Assembly (NCBI RefSeq): GCF_003206135.1
Contig: NZ_PZJT01000003.1
Span: 40,392-104,391, forward strand
Length of the DNA stretch: 64,000 nt
Reading direction: 5' to 3'
Source of the DNA: Salinicola salarius
GTDB taxonomy: Bacteria; Pseudomonadota; Gammaproteobacteria; Pseudomonadales; Halomonadaceae
The stretch's first letter is position 1; every line of letters begins with the position of its first letter. The position numbers and the translations under genes are program-made. Below are positions 26,627 to 35,752 of this stretch, piece after piece. The notes under the pieces are model-generated. The model saw nothing but the letters and a program-made list of their open reading frames with translations, searched no databases and was not told the DNA's origin.

Positions 26627-27160
26627 ATGCAAAACCTGTCATGGAAGCAGACACTCGGCGTGGCCACGCTGGCAGCCGGCAGCGTGATGATGTCCCAGGC
26701 CGCCCTGGCGCAGGACACCACAGATCCGCAAGGTCTCTACTCCGCCGATGAACTGATGGATGCAGACGTCTTCCTGTCCAGCAAGCCGAATGAAGACATT
26801 GGCGATGTCGAGGACATTCTGTTGGGCGAGGACATGAGCGTACAGGCCCTGGTCGTCGAAGCCGGTGGCGTACTCGACATGGGCGACAAGGACTTCGTGG
26901 TCCAGAAAGGCGACTTCACGGTCGAGACCAACAACGACGACAACCTCGAGAACATCGAGTATCGCGTTCTTCTCGACATGGACGAGAGCGCGCTGAAGCA
27001 GCAGCCCGAATACGATAACGACTGGTGGCAACAGGCCAAGACGCAGGCCGCCGAAGCCTGGGAAAATACCAAGCAGGGCGCTTCCAGTGCCTGGGAAGAC
27101 ACCAAGGCTGCCACATCCGACCTTCTTGACGACGCCAGCGACGCGATCGACAACAACTGA
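26627..27160 (+). CDS. PRC-barrel domain envelope protein
   Basis: A 177-residue secreted protein. A signal peptide is clear (MQNLSWKQTLGVATLAAGS, with an Ala-Leu-Ala cleavage region near residue 28). A PRC-barrel-like domain (about 37-120: ELMDADVFLSSKPNEDIGDVEDILL) follows, then an acidic, Trp- and Ala-rich helix (WWQQAKTQAAEAWENTKQGAS). Such periplasmic PRC-barrel proteins are common in halophilic gammaproteobacteria and are often stress-linked. AAGGAG precedes the ATG. It converges on a DUF4168 protein gene and the two share a bidirectional terminator. Confidence 0.85.
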   Translation: MQNLSWKQTLGVATLAAGSVMMSQAALAQDTTDPQGLYSADELMDADVFLSSKPNEDIGDVEDILLGEDMSVQALVVEAGGVLDMGDKDFVVQKGDFTVETNNDDNLENIEYRVLLDMDESALKQQPEYDNDWWQQAKTQAAEAWENTKQGASSAWEDTKAATSDLLDDASDAIDNN

Positions 27161-27193
27161 TCGCATCACGCTCCCTCGGAGCGTCGAGCCAGA

Positions 27194-27223
27194 GACTGGC
27201 ACAAAAAAGACTGGCACAAAAAA
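27194..27223 (+). repeat. Two tandem copies of a 15-base unit
   Basis: GACTGGCACAAAAAA occurs twice in a row immediately before the terminator stem. The A-rich ends run into the upstream side of that stem. This is a local duplication of the sequence leading to the terminator. Confidence 0.85.
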
Positions 27224-27251
27224 ACCGCCGACTCGATGTCGGCGGTTTTTC
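27217..27251 (+). terminator. Bidirectional rho-independent terminator
   Basis: AAACCGCCGAC and its complement GTCGGCGGTTT form an 11-base or longer stem around TCGAT, with A-tract on the left and T-tract on the right, so it can stop transcription from both sides. It serves the PRC-barrel gene on the plus strand and the DUF4168 gene on the minus strand. Confidence 0.9.
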
Positions 27252-27289
27252 CATGTGCGGGCCTGAGAGACCGCGGCACCCTGATGCGA

Positions 27290-27679
27290 TTACTGCTGCG
27301 GCTGCTGAACCATGCCCTTGACGCGCTGCATCAGCTGCGGGTCCTGCTGAATGGCCTGGCCGATGGAGTTGAACTGCTCGACACTCATGCCGCTGTCCTG
27401 AACCGCCTGCACCATTTCGTCATTGGCCTGCTGACGAATCTCCTGCTGCTCGCTTTCGTCGGAGGCGTTCTGCAGCTGCTCAGTGTAATCCTGAGAGATC
27501 ATCGCGATGTTCTGAGAGGCATCGGCGAACTGCTGCAACTGATCATCGGAAAAGTTCTGGGCAGGTGCCTGTGTCTGCGAACCGCTGCCGGCTGCGTTCT
27601 GGTCTTGCGCCATGGCTGGAACGCTGGCGAGACCGGTCGTCATCATTGCCGCCGCGAGAAATGCAGTGATCCTTTGCAT
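27290..27679 (-). CDS. DUF4168 secreted protein
   Basis: A 129-residue protein with a signal peptide (MQRITAFLAAAMMTTGLAS, cleavage after AMA) and a Gln-rich helical body. The FSDDQLQQFADASQNI segment is the DUF4168 signature, found in periplasmic proteins of unknown role. The last 30 residues continue the Gln-rich helix. TGGAGG lies seven bases upstream of the chosen ATG; an in-frame start 16 codons upstream would spoil the signal peptide. Faces the PRC-barrel gene across a shared terminator. Confidence 0.85.
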   Translation of the reverse strand: MQRITAFLAAAMMTTGLASVPAMAQDQNAAGSGSQTQAPAQNFSDDQLQQFADASQNIAMISQDYTEQLQNASDESEQQEIRQQANDEMVQAVQDSGMSVEQFNSIGQAIQQDPQLMQRVKGMVQQPQQ

Positions 27680-27820
27680 GAATACCTCCAAGTACGATTT
27701 TATGCATGTGCTGTCATGGGATGCCACGCAGGGCGGAGAGTTCCGCCCGGAAGTGTTTCTCGAGGAAATTTAATGTTTCCTTAAGAAACTTGAGCGCAGT
27801 TCCCCTTCCAGCTCGCCTCC

Positions 27821-29116
27821 TCATGGTAACCATTCGACGATAGCCTGAACACCGTCGCGAACCTTGCTCAGCGCCGGTAATGCCAGGGGATCGTCATGGC
27901 GCTGCGGCTGATGCGCCAGCAGCGTCTCGCCATCGAAGTCCACATAGGCCAGACGCACCGTGAGCTGGGCGGGATCGCAACCGAACGCACTGCCCGGCAG
28001 CAACGCCACGCCGGTCTCGGCGAGCAGCCGCGCAGTCAGATCGGCACTGGTGGTGATGCCCCGCCGGGCCAGCCCTTCGCGATGCGCCTCGAAGTCGGGA
28101 AACAGGTAGAAGCCGCCGTCGGGAAGATGCGTGCGAATGCCCGCCGCCTGCAGCCGAGTCGCACACCAGTGGCCGATCAGGCCCAGCCATGCTCGCTGGC
28201 GATCGAGGTACTCGGTCAATTCCGGCGTCACTCGATAGGCGACGCAGGCGGCCTCCTGAACCGGGCTGGCAACGCTCGACCAGGTCTCCGAGGCGATGCC
28301 CAGCAGGCGCGAGACAATCTCGTCTCCCAGCGCTTCGGGCACGTGCATCACCCCCAGCCGCCACCCGCCCGCGCCACACCACTTCGACAGGCCGCCGGTG
28401 GTCACCGTGCCCTCGGGGTAGTCGAGCGCGAAGGCGCGATGAGAGCCGTCGTGATCCAGCGGCCCGTAGATCTCGTCGGCCAGCACGATCACGCCATGGC
28501 GACGCGCCACCTCGGCCAGCGCCTGCTGGCTGTCGGCATCGGGCGATAATCCGGTGGGATTGCCGGGCGCGTTGAGTATCAGCAGTCGCGTGCGGCTGCC
28601 GCCTTCACGGCAATGCGCCTCGAGCTGTTCGGGCGTGATCTGCCAGCGCGTTTCGAAACTCGCCGCCAGCTTGACTGCGGTCTGCCCTGCCAGACGCGCC
28701 TGCGGCGCATAGGAAACCCAGGCCGGCGCAGGGATCAGGATTTCCGCCGCCGGCAGCGCCTTGATCAAGGCGAACAGCAGCAATTTGCTGCCGGGGCCGA
28801 TCAACACCCGTTCGGCTTTCCAATCGGTACCATCCAGCTCGCGGTGGAAGGCCGCGACCTGCTCGCGCAACGCGGGCAGCCCCTGAACCGGCAGATAGGC
28901 CTTGCTGGCGGCGTGTTCGGCCAAGGCCTCCACGGCCGGCCCATAGACCGGGAACGGCGACTGGCCGAAGCCGAACTTGACGATCCGCTCGCCCTTCGAC
29001 TCGCGCAATCGCGACTGTTCGTTGATCAACAGCGTGTCGGAGGCCGGCGTGGCATTGGCGTCGGCGTGATAGTCGCGATTCAGCAGCTCGGCTGCGAGCC
29101 CCGATGAAGCGTTCAT
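27821..29116 (-). CDS. Class I/II pyridoxal-phosphate aminotransferase
   Basis: A 431-residue fold-type I aminotransferase. The Schiff-base Lys is at 245 (GGLSKWCGAGGWRLG), with Asn186 in NAPGNPTG, Asp214 in LADEIYG and Arg253 also in place. It resembles aspartate/aromatic-type aminotransferases but the substrate cannot be fixed. AGGAG stands upstream of the ATG. It lies 49 bases after an RpiR-type regulator in the same direction, so both are probably one transcription unit, with the regulator acting on it. Confidence 0.9.
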   Translation of the reverse strand: MNASSGLAAELLNRDYHADANATPASDTLLINEQSRLRESKGERIVKFGFGQSPFPVYGPAVEALAEHAASKAYLPVQGLPALREQVAAFHRELDGTDWKAERVLIGPGSKLLLFALIKALPAAEILIPAPAWVSYAPQARLAGQTAVKLAASFETRWQITPEQLEAHCREGGSRTRLLILNAPGNPTGLSPDADSQQALAEVARRHGVIVLADEIYGPLDHDGSHRAFALDYPEGTVTTGGLSKWCGAGGWRLGVMHVPEALGDEIVSRLLGIASETWSSVASPVQEAACVAYRVTPELTEYLDRQRAWLGLIGHWCATRLQAAGIRTHLPDGGFYLFPDFEAHREGLARRGITTSADLTARLLAETGVALLPGSAFGCDPAQLTVRLAYVDFDGETLLAHQPQRHDDPLALPALSKVRDGVQAIVEWLP

Positions 29117-29165
29117 GACGGGATTTCTCCTGGGTGGCGCGGGTCAAAAGAGTCGGCGAGGCGGA

Positions 29166-30083
29166 TCACTCGATCTGCCAGCGGGCGATCAAGGCTTCAC
29201 GACGGCGGATCGACGCCACGGCATCGCCGCCCATCTCGTGGGCCATGTGGGACAACAGCATTTCGATCACCACGAACAGGCTGCTCATGGGATTGAAGAA
29301 GAAAGGCCCCTCGGCGGAGGCGAGCAGTGTCATCTCGGTCATCGTGGCTAGCCGGGCGGAACCGTGATTGGTTAGTGCCAGCAGTTGCGCGCCCTGTTCC
29401 AGCGCCTGCTGACAATAATCGACGCTGATCCGGGTCTCCGGCCGATAACTGACACCCACCACCAGATCCCCCTCCCCCAGCTCTCGTACCGCCTCGAGAT
29501 TGAGGCCGCCCAGCGAATCGATCAGACGGACGTCGCTGCGCAGGTAGCCCAGATAATAAGAAAGATAATGCGCCCCCGCGAAGCAGGCGCGCTGACCGAC
29601 CACATGCACGCGACGCGCCTCGATCAGCGCTCGCGCCGCCTGCTCCAGCTTTGCGTCATCGAGCCCTTCGGCCGTTCGCGAGAGATTGCCCATCTCCTCC
29701 TGCCACAAGGTCTGCTGCTGAACCGGGTGATCCCCCTCGCTCGGCACCTGACCGAGATCGAGCAGACGTTCGGCGCGGGTGGAATAGAACGCCCCGTTGG
29801 TGGCATCGGCACGGAACAGCGCCTGGAAGGCCTTGAAGCCGGTCAGCCCCAGCGCGTGCGCCAGGCGAGTCAGACTGGAGGCATTGACGCCATGCTGCCG
29901 GGCCAGTGCCGAAATGCTCAGCGTCGCCGCCGGTTCCGGGGCTGCGAGCAACTGCTCCAGCAGCTTGAGGCCGCCCGGAGTCAACCTTGGCGCCTGAGCT
30001 TCTCCTCGGCGCGCGGCAATCGAGAGCGCCTGCAGGGCAGCTATCGATGTGGGGGGCGTGTCGAAACCATCGTGATCGGCCAT
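29166..30083 (-). CDS. MurR/RpiR-family transcriptional regulator
   Basis: A 305-residue regulator with an N-terminal helix-turn-helix (about 30-90: TLSISALARQHGVNASSLTRLAHALGL) and a C-terminal SIS domain (about 140-270) that usually binds a phosphosugar or related ligand. Family-typical motifs such as HVVGQRACFAGAHYLSYYL are present. It is the first gene of a minus-strand unit ending in the aminotransferase, so it may be an autoregulator of that pair. GAGGGAC precedes the ATG. Confidence 0.9.
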   Translation of the reverse strand: MADHDGFDTPPTSIAALQALSIAARRGEAQAPRLTPGGLKLLEQLLAAPEPAATLSISALARQHGVNASSLTRLAHALGLTGFKAFQALFRADATNGAFYSTRAERLLDLGQVPSEGDHPVQQQTLWQEEMGNLSRTAEGLDDAKLEQAARALIEARRVHVVGQRACFAGAHYLSYYLGYLRSDVRLIDSLGGLNLEAVRELGEGDLVVGVSYRPETRISVDYCQQALEQGAQLLALTNHGSARLATMTEMTLLASAEGPFFFNPMSSLFVVIEMLLSHMAHEMGGDAVASIRRREALIARWQIE

Positions 30084-30302
30084 GACCAGTCCCTCTTTTT
30101 CAGTTTTGTGAGGTTATACCTTTGCCCAGATATCGGCAAATATATTTTCAAAACAGGGAATAAATTTGCCAAGCTGGGTTCCGATTCAACGCGATGACGA
30201 TTCCGATGCAACGCGATGACTCAGCCCGCTGCCTTGAACCCCTCTGCCTTACACGGGTCACAAGCTATAGAGTACGCGTAAACGACACGCCTGGAGACGC
30301 TC

Positions 30303-30776
30303 ATGAAACGATGGTTAATGGCCGGTGCGCTGATGGCAGGCGCCTTTCTCGTGACGAGCGCCGTGTTCGCGGCGGACGACGCCGCCCGCCCGGACGGCGG
30401 AAAGAACCCAGCCAACCCGCTGATCACCGACAAATGGAACTTTCGACCGTTGGTCGTGGTGACACCGGACGCGGGGCAGCCGGCCTATCGGCACCTGCGG
30501 CAACAGCTCGAAGAGACACGGGGAGCGTTCACCGACCGTGACATGCTGCTTTACACGGTCGAAGGAGACAGCGGCACGCGCCACGGCCAGCCGATGACGC
30601 CATATGAAACCCGGGCGCTGCTGGAGGCACTGGGCGTCAGCCCCGATCAGGGCGTGACGACGATCCTGGTGGGCAAGGATGGCGGCAAGAAGGTTCAGCT
30701 TCGAGGCGACGTCGACCTGGAGGAGATCTACGCCACCATCGACCGGATGCCGATGCGCCGGGCGGCCGAGAAATGA
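30303..30776 (+). CDS. DUF4174 periplasmic protein
   Basis: A 157-residue protein with a signal peptide (residues 1-23, ending VFAAD) and a DUF4174 core with a thioredoxin-like look: NPLITDKWNFRPLVVVTPD, then TTILVGKDGGKKVQLRGDVDLEEIYATID. The family has no known function. CTGGAGACG precedes the ATG. It converges on pxpC, with a GC-rich hairpin between the two stops. Confidence 0.83.
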   Translation: MKRWLMAGALMAGAFLVTSAVFAADDAARPDGGKNPANPLITDKWNFRPLVVVTPDAGQPAYRHLRQQLEETRGAFTDRDMLLYTVEGDSGTRHGQPMTPYETRALLEALGVSPDQGVTTILVGKDGGKKVQLRGDVDLEEIYATIDRMPMRRAAEK

Positions 30777-30799
30777 TCGGCCACCCGGTGCATGGATGA

Positions 30800-30822
30800 G
30801 CGCTGGCGGCTAGCGCCAGCGC
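30800..30822 (-). other. Hairpin enclosing the pxpC stop codon
   Basis: GCGCTGGCG and its exact complement flank a five-base loop that contains the pxpC stop codon (30810-30812). There is no T-tract, so it is not a standard terminator. It may protect the mRNA 3' end or slow ribosomes at the stop. Confidence 0.5.
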
Positions 30823-31814
30823 GCAAGCTGGCGCAGATAGCGCGTTCGTGCCTGATGCGGGGTGACCGGGGAGAGTCTGATCGTCGTGCCGGGGGCGCAC
30901 TGCCCCAGCCGCGCGCAAGCGATAGGCGACAACGCACCGAGACGCGGATAGCCGCCAATGGTCTGGCGATCGTTCAGCAGGATGATCGGCTGTCCGTCCG
31001 GCGGCACCTGGACGGCGCCGAGCGGAATGCCTTCCGACACCATCCCGCCCGCCTGGCAGCGCAGCACCGGGCCAGTCAGTCGCACGCCCATGCGATCGGC
31101 ACGGCTATCCACCTGCCAAGGCTGATTGAAGGCGGCAAACAGGCTGGCGCCGTCGAAGTGGGCGATCTGTGCCCCGGTGACCAGCTCGAGCACGGCCTCG
31201 TCTGTCGGCATGGCGGATAAGGACGGCAGCTCCCGCACCGGCTCGCCCCTCTGCGGCGTCGACGATGCCGCGACCAGACGGTCTCCAACCTGGATCGCAC
31301 TGCCCCGGCCATCGAGACCGCCCAGCTGTTCGCGAGCTACCGTCGACAGGCTGCCCATGAAGGGCGCCGCGTCGATCCCGCCCGGCAATGCCAGATAGGC
31401 GCGTAGCCCGGCCCTCGGCTGATCGAACGCGAGAACCTGACCCTGTTCGAGCGTGAAGCTGCCGTTGGCCGCCAGCGGCTCGCCGTCCCGCGTCGCGCCG
31501 AGATCGGCACCGGCGATGGCCAGTCGCAGCGTCCGTTCCGCCTTGAGCGCGAGCCCGCCGATGGCAATCTCGATACCGGCCGCGTCCGGCGCGTTGCCCA
31601 GAAGCCAGTTGGCCCATCCCAGCGAAATCCAGTCCAGCGCACCGCCCTGGGTCACGCCAAGATGGCGACAACCGAAGCGTCCCGCGTCCTGCACCAGGGC
31701 CAGCGGCCCCGTACGCTCGACGACGAGTGACGCCTGCGTGGGTTGCGTCGGGTTTGGCGTTCCGTTTCGTGCAGTAGTTGTCGTAACCTTCTGCGTGGTC
31801 GTCCGCGTCGCCAT
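30810..31814 (-). CDS. pxpC: 5-oxoprolinase subunit C
   Basis: A 334-residue subunit of ATP-dependent 5-oxoprolinase, which opens 5-oxoproline (pyroglutamate) to glutamate. It is of the KipA/biotin-dependent carboxyltransferase-like family; VQDAGRFGCRHLGVTQGGALD and the NDRQTIGGYPRLG segment are diagnostic. The first 28 residues are Thr-rich and unlike homologues, so the true N-terminus may be shorter, but the ATG overlaps the pxpB stop (TGATG), favouring this start. Last gene of the pxpABC operon. Confidence 0.93.
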   Translation of the reverse strand: MATRTTTQKVTTTTARNGTPNPTQPTQASLVVERTGPLALVQDAGRFGCRHLGVTQGGALDWISLGWANWLLGNAPDAAGIEIAIGGLALKAERTLRLAIAGADLGATRDGEPLAANGSFTLEQGQVLAFDQPRAGLRAYLALPGGIDAAPFMGSLSTVAREQLGGLDGRGSAIQVGDRLVAASSTPQRGEPVRELPSLSAMPTDEAVLELVTGAQIAHFDGASLFAAFNQPWQVDSRADRMGVRLTGPVLRCQAGGMVSEGIPLGAVQVPPDGQPIILLNDRQTIGGYPRLGALSPIACARLGQCAPGTTIRLSPVTPHQARTRYLRQLARWR

Positions 31815-32557
31815 CAGCGCTCCTCCAGCGGCGTGGTATCGCCGCCCTGTTCGATAAAGGCTTCGCGACTGATCGGCTCGAAGCGCACTCGGTCACCGGG
31901 CCGGAAGAGGCTGATTTCGTCGCGATCGCGGTCGAACAGCTTGACGGCGGTACGGCCGAGAATGTTCCACCCGCCCGGCGAACGCATGGAGTAGATGGCA
32001 GTCTGGCGCTCGGCGATTCCCACGCTGCCTGCAGCCACTTTCTGGCGCGGCGTCTTCAACCGCGGCGTGGCCAGCGCTTCCTCGATCATGCCCATGAACG
32101 CATAGCCGGGAGAGAATCCCAGCGCGAAGGCGCAGTAGTCGCGCCCGGTATGGCGTCGCACGATCTCGTCGGTATCGACGCCCAGGCGCTCGGCGATCCT
32201 CGGGAGTTCAGGACCGACGCTGTCGTCGTACCAGACCGGGATGCGGTGTTCGCGCCCGGCCTCGGTCGAAGCCGGCTGCAAGCCGTGCAGGGCCTGCTGG
32301 ACCCGCCTTCTGGCCTCGATGTGGGACAGCTGCTCGATGTCGTAATGCACCAGCAGCGTGGTGTAGGACGGCACCAGATCGATCAGCGCCCCGCCGAGGC
32401 CTTCGCGCAAGGCGTTGTCGGCGGCCAGGATCCACGGCATGTGCGCCTCGTCGATGGCGTCGAACAGCCTGACGATCAGCGCATCCATACCCACCGTTTC
32501 CATTCGAAAAGAGGGCGAAAGAGCGGGGGAAGGCGATTGGCTCATGCGTCGGCTCAT
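31814..32557 (-). CDS. pxpB: 5-oxoprolinase subunit B
   Basis: A 247-residue KipI-like subunit of 5-oxoprolinase. The family signature [13 protein letters not shown] is present, as are [10 protein letters not shown] and the final [13 protein letters not shown]. It overlaps pxpA by four bases upstream and pxpC by one base downstream, so the three subunits are translated together. An internal Met at codon 5 is a second possible start. Confidence 0.94.
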   Translation of the reverse strand: MSRRMSQSPSPALSPSFRMETVGMDALIVRLFDAIDEAHMPWILAADNALREGLGGALIDLVPSYTTLLVHYDIEQLSHIEARRRVQQALHGLQPASTEAGREHRIPVWYDDSVGPELPRIAERLGVDTDEIVRRHTGRDYCAFALGFSPGYAFMGMIEEALATPRLKTPRQKVAAGSVGIAERQTAIYSMRSPGGWNILGRTAVKLFDRDRDEISLFRPGDRVRFEPISREAFIEQGGDTTPLEER

Positions 32558-33306
32558 GCTTCAACCAGCTGCTGGAAGGCTTCGCGGATGGCTTTGACCG
32601 CTGCGACCGATTCGACATTGTCGCCATGAACACAGAGCGTATCCGCGGGCAGGCGCAGCTCGCTGCCGTCGCTGGCGATTAGCGGCTCGCCCTTGGCCAG
32701 CGCGACGGCCTGATCGACGATGGCGCCGCGATCGTGATGCACGGCCCCCGGCAGGCGTCGAGATACCAGATGCCCCTTGGCGTCATAGGCTCGGTCGGCG
32801 AAGGTCTCGAACCATAGCGTCACGCCCATTTCCGCCGCGAGTGCGCGTACCGGCTCGGGATTGGCGGTCGACATCACCAGCAGCGGCAGCTCGCGATCGT
32901 AACGGACGACGGCCTGCATCGCCGCGCGCAGCAGATCCAGGTCCGCAGCCATGTCGTTGTAGAGCGCGCCGTGCGGCTTGACGTAACTGACCCGGGTGCC
33001 TTCGGCGCGGCAGAAGGCTTCCAGCGCTCCGATCTGGTAGAGCATCAGGTTCTCGACTTCCTGCGCCGAGCAGGCCATCGAACGGCGGCCGAACCCCACC
33101 AGATCGGGATAGCCCGGATGCGCGCCGATCCTCACGCCGTTGGCCACCGCCATCGCCACGGTCTTGCGCATCACGTCAGGATCGGAGGCGTGAAAGCCGC
33201 AGGCGATATTGGCGCAGTCGACGAAGGGCATCGCCTGATCGTCGAGACCCAGCGCCCAGTTGCCGAAACTTTCACCCATGTCGCAGTTGAGCAGGGGCAC
33301 GCGCAT
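32554..33306 (-). CDS. pxpA: 5-oxoprolinase subunit A
   Basis: A 250-residue LamB/YcsF-family subunit. [10 protein letters not shown] at residues 9-18 and CGFHASDP near 36 are family motifs, and the [13 protein letters not shown] end is also typical. First gene of pxpABC, with GAGGTGA before the ATG. Divergent from a LysR regulator about 300 bases away, beyond which a TRAP transporter follows; together these look like a 5-oxoproline uptake and use unit. Confidence 0.94.
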   Translation of the reverse strand: MRVPLLNCDMGESFGNWALGLDDQAMPFVDCANIACGFHASDPDVMRKTVAMAVANGVRIGAHPGYPDLVGFGRRSMACSAQEVENLMLYQIGALEAFCRAEGTRVSYVKPHGALYNDMAADLDLLRAAMQAVVRYDRELPLLVMSTANPEPVRALAAEMGVTLWFETFADRAYDAKGHLVSRRLPGAVHHDRGAIVDQAVALAKGEPLIASDGSELRLPADTLCVHGDNVESVAAVKAIREAFQQLVEA

Positions 33307-33614
33307 CGCTTCACCTCGTGTCGTTGTTGTCAGGGTGTATCGTCGTTGTCAGAACGTATCTTTGTTGCACGAACGTATCGTCGATATAGGCACGCTGCCG
33401 GCGGGCAGCCTCATGGCACTTTAAGAAACCGCTGGCGAAAGGGTCCAATCGTTTTTCGCGATGCGCAGTATCGGCGCAATCTTTCATTCCGCCGTATGGC
33501 GCGTGCCGGCGCTCCTTGAGAGTTGACGTCGACGCCGGCGCGCCGAAGAATCAGCCTTCCTCGAATGCAACGCACGGGAAGGCACAGGGCCCGAATCTAC
33601 CGAGAGAATCCGCC
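33307..33614 (+). promoter_or_regulatory. Divergent intergenic region pxpA/LysR with degenerate tandem repeat
   Basis: About 308 bases with no gene. Near pxpA, from 33321 to about 33380, three degenerate units of 19-22 bases are recognisable (each with GTTGT, a CA/GA segment and GTATC). The rest should hold the divergent promoters and the LysR-binding sites, but I cannot point to a clear operator. Confidence 0.45.
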
Positions 33615-34571
33615 ATGTTCGATTTCAAGGAGCTCGAAGCCTTCGTCTGGGTCGTCAGGCTGGGCTCGTTTCGCAAGGTGGCAGCGCGCCTGCATCTGAC
33701 CCAGCCGTCGATTTCCGATCGCATCACTCGCCTGGAAGCCGCGGTCGGCGAATCGCTGCTCGACCGCGGCGCGCGGCCGGTACAACCGACACTGCGCGGG
33801 CGGGAGTTCTACGTCCACGCCGAACGCCTGCTGAACAGTCGCGAAGAAGCGCTGCAGCTGTTCCAGAATCAGGAGGATTTCTCCGGCACGCTTCGGCTCG
33901 GGGTGATCGAGACCATCGCCCACAGCTGGTTCAGTACCTTTCTGACCCAGTTGGCCGAGCGCCACCCGCAGCTCACCATCGAACTGACCGTCGATATCTC
34001 GCCGTTCCTTCATCAGCGTCTGGCGGACAACGATCTCGACATGATCTTCGCCATGGATGGCGTCGCGCCGGGGCTGTCGGTAACACAGCTGCCGCTGGCC
34101 ACCTACGAGATGGGGCTGTTCGTGGCGCCACAGCACGCCGAGCGGCTGCACCATGGCGGCACACGCGCCATGTCCCGCCTCCCGTTCGTCTCGTTCAGCA
34201 AGCTGGCGCGCCCTTACAGCGAGCTCGTGACCTACCTGGCCGAGCTGGGTATCGACGACCCGAAGATCCACTGCGCCTCGACGCTGATGACCATCGCCCG
34301 CATGAGCATCGATGGCGTCGGCATCGGCTCGCTGCCCGTCTCCACCGTGGCGGATGCCTGCCAGCGCGGCGAACTGCTGCGGCTGGAGCTACCGGTGCCA
34401 TTGCCGGCGATGGTCTACAACGCGATCTGGCGTACCAGCAGCTACCCGAGCTTCTGCCGAGGGGTCACCCAGCTCGCCCAGGACTGTGCCGCCCGCTACG
34501 CCCGCGACCATGCCGATGACGAGCTCCAGGGCAAGGTGAAAGCCTGGCCCGATAGTTCGGATAAGAATTAA
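33615..34571 (+). CDS. LysR-family regulator, likely of pxp and TRAP genes
   Basis: A 318-residue LysR-type regulator: helix-turn-helix at about 3-62 (FDFKELEAFVWVVRLGSFRKVAARLHLTQPSISDRI starts it), then a substrate-binding-like effector domain. It lies between the divergent pxpABC operon and the co-directional TRAP transporter and is the obvious candidate to control both, with 5-oxoproline or a related acid as inducer. The start is preceded by GAGAG; a longer in-frame reading has no homology-like sequence. Confidence 0.9.
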   Translation: MFDFKELEAFVWVVRLGSFRKVAARLHLTQPSISDRITRLEAAVGESLLDRGARPVQPTLRGREFYVHAERLLNSREEALQLFQNQEDFSGTLRLGVIETIAHSWFSTFLTQLAERHPQLTIELTVDISPFLHQRLADNDLDMIFAMDGVAPGLSVTQLPLATYEMGLFVAPQHAERLHHGGTRAMSRLPFVSFSKLARPYSELVTYLAELGIDDPKIHCASTLMTIARMSIDGVGIGSLPVSTVADACQRGELLRLELPVPLPAMVYNAIWRTSSYPSFCRGVTQLAQDCAARYARDHADDELQGKVKAWPDSSDKN

Positions 34572-34671
34572 CGATTTGACGCCATCGCCGGCCAACTTGA
34601 AGAATGAAGATGTCTAATGTCTTGCACCCTTTGAATACCAACCTCTATCAATAACAACTCGAGGCCTGTCG

Positions 34672-35670
34672 ATGCGCACACCCAATCTCTCTCTGTTGAC
34701 GATTGCCATGGCCGGTTCACTGGCCATCGCGACGCCGGCTCTTGCCGCCCAGTGGAATCTCGCCTCTCCCTACGGCGATGCCAGCTTCCATACCCAGAAC
34801 ACCAAGCAGTTCGCCAAGGATGTCACCGAAGCCACCGACGGCGAGTTGACCATCACGGTCCATAGCGGCGGTTCGCTGATCAGCCACGCCGAGATCAAAC
34901 CCTCCGTGCGTCGCGGCACGGTCCAGGCGGGCGAGATATTCCTCTCCACGCTCTCCAACGAGTCGCCGATCTACGAAGTCGACACCCTTCCCGGCCTGGC
35001 CGGCAGCTACGCCGACGCCTACGACCTGTGGCAGGCCTCCAAGCCGATCATCACCGAGCTCTTCGCCAAGGAAGGATTGATGCCGCTGTATGCCGTGCCG
35101 TGGCCGGCACAGGGTATCTACACCGACTTCGAGCTGACCGATGCCGCCCAGTTCGAGGGCCTGCGAGTTCGCGCGCCGAACATCAATACCCAGCGTTTCG
35201 TCGAAAATCTGGGCGGCATCCCGACCCAGACCGAGGAAGCCGATATTCCCACCGCGTTCAGCACCGGTCGCGTCGACGCCATGATCACTTCCGTCTCTAC
35301 CGGCAAATCGATGTCCGCGTGGGATTACGTGTCGAACTACAGCGATGCCAACCTGTGGCTGCCGAAGAACATCGTCTTCGTCAACAAGCGCGCCTTCGAC
35401 CGCCTCGATGACGCCACGCAGAAGGCCGTTCTCGACGCCGCAGCCAAGGCCGAGCAGCGCGGCTGGCAGTTGAGCAAGGACGACAGCGCGCAGAGCGCCG
35501 AAGCGCTCGAGTCCCACGGCGTTACCGTGAGCGAGCCCAATACCGAGCTCAAGCAGCAGTTGCAGGCTGCTGGCCAGCAGCTGTTCGAGGACTGGCAGTC
35601 GCGTGCCGGCGACCAGGCCAAGCAACTGGTCGACCGCTATCGCAAGCTTCAGGCCCAGCAGAGCCAGTAA
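34672..35670 (+). CDS. dctP: TRAP transporter substrate-binding protein (DctP family)
   Basis: A 332-residue periplasmic binding protein. A signal peptide (about 1-26, ending PALAA) is followed by the DctP fold; the conserved Arg in FEGLRVRAPN (near residue 166-172) normally anchors the ligand carboxylate. The TRAP genes follow as P, Q, M in one direction. GAGG precedes the ATG. Linkage to pxpABC suggests a 5-oxoproline or similar acidic ligand; pyroglutamate-binding DctP proteins are known in Bordetella. The ligand is an inference. Confidence 0.93.
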   Translation: MRTPNLSLLTIAMAGSLAIATPALAAQWNLASPYGDASFHTQNTKQFAKDVTEATDGELTITVHSGGSLISHAEIKPSVRRGTVQAGEIFLSTLSNESPIYEVDTLPGLAGSYADAYDLWQASKPIITELFAKEGLMPLYAVPWPAQGIYTDFELTDAAQFEGLRVRAPNINTQRFVENLGGIPTQTEEADIPTAFSTGRVDAMITSVSTGKSMSAWDYVSNYSDANLWLPKNIVFVNKRAFDRLDDATQKAVLDAAAKAEQRGWQLSKDDSAQSAEALESHGVTVSEPNTELKQQLQAAGQQLFEDWQSRAGDQAKQLVDRYRKLQAQQSQ

Positions 35671-35752
35671 CGCCGGCTCTCCAGCGCCATTCCAGATTCA
35701 TCAGGCCCATCGACGATGGGCCTTACTGACTACTCGCAACCCGTGAGTTCCC

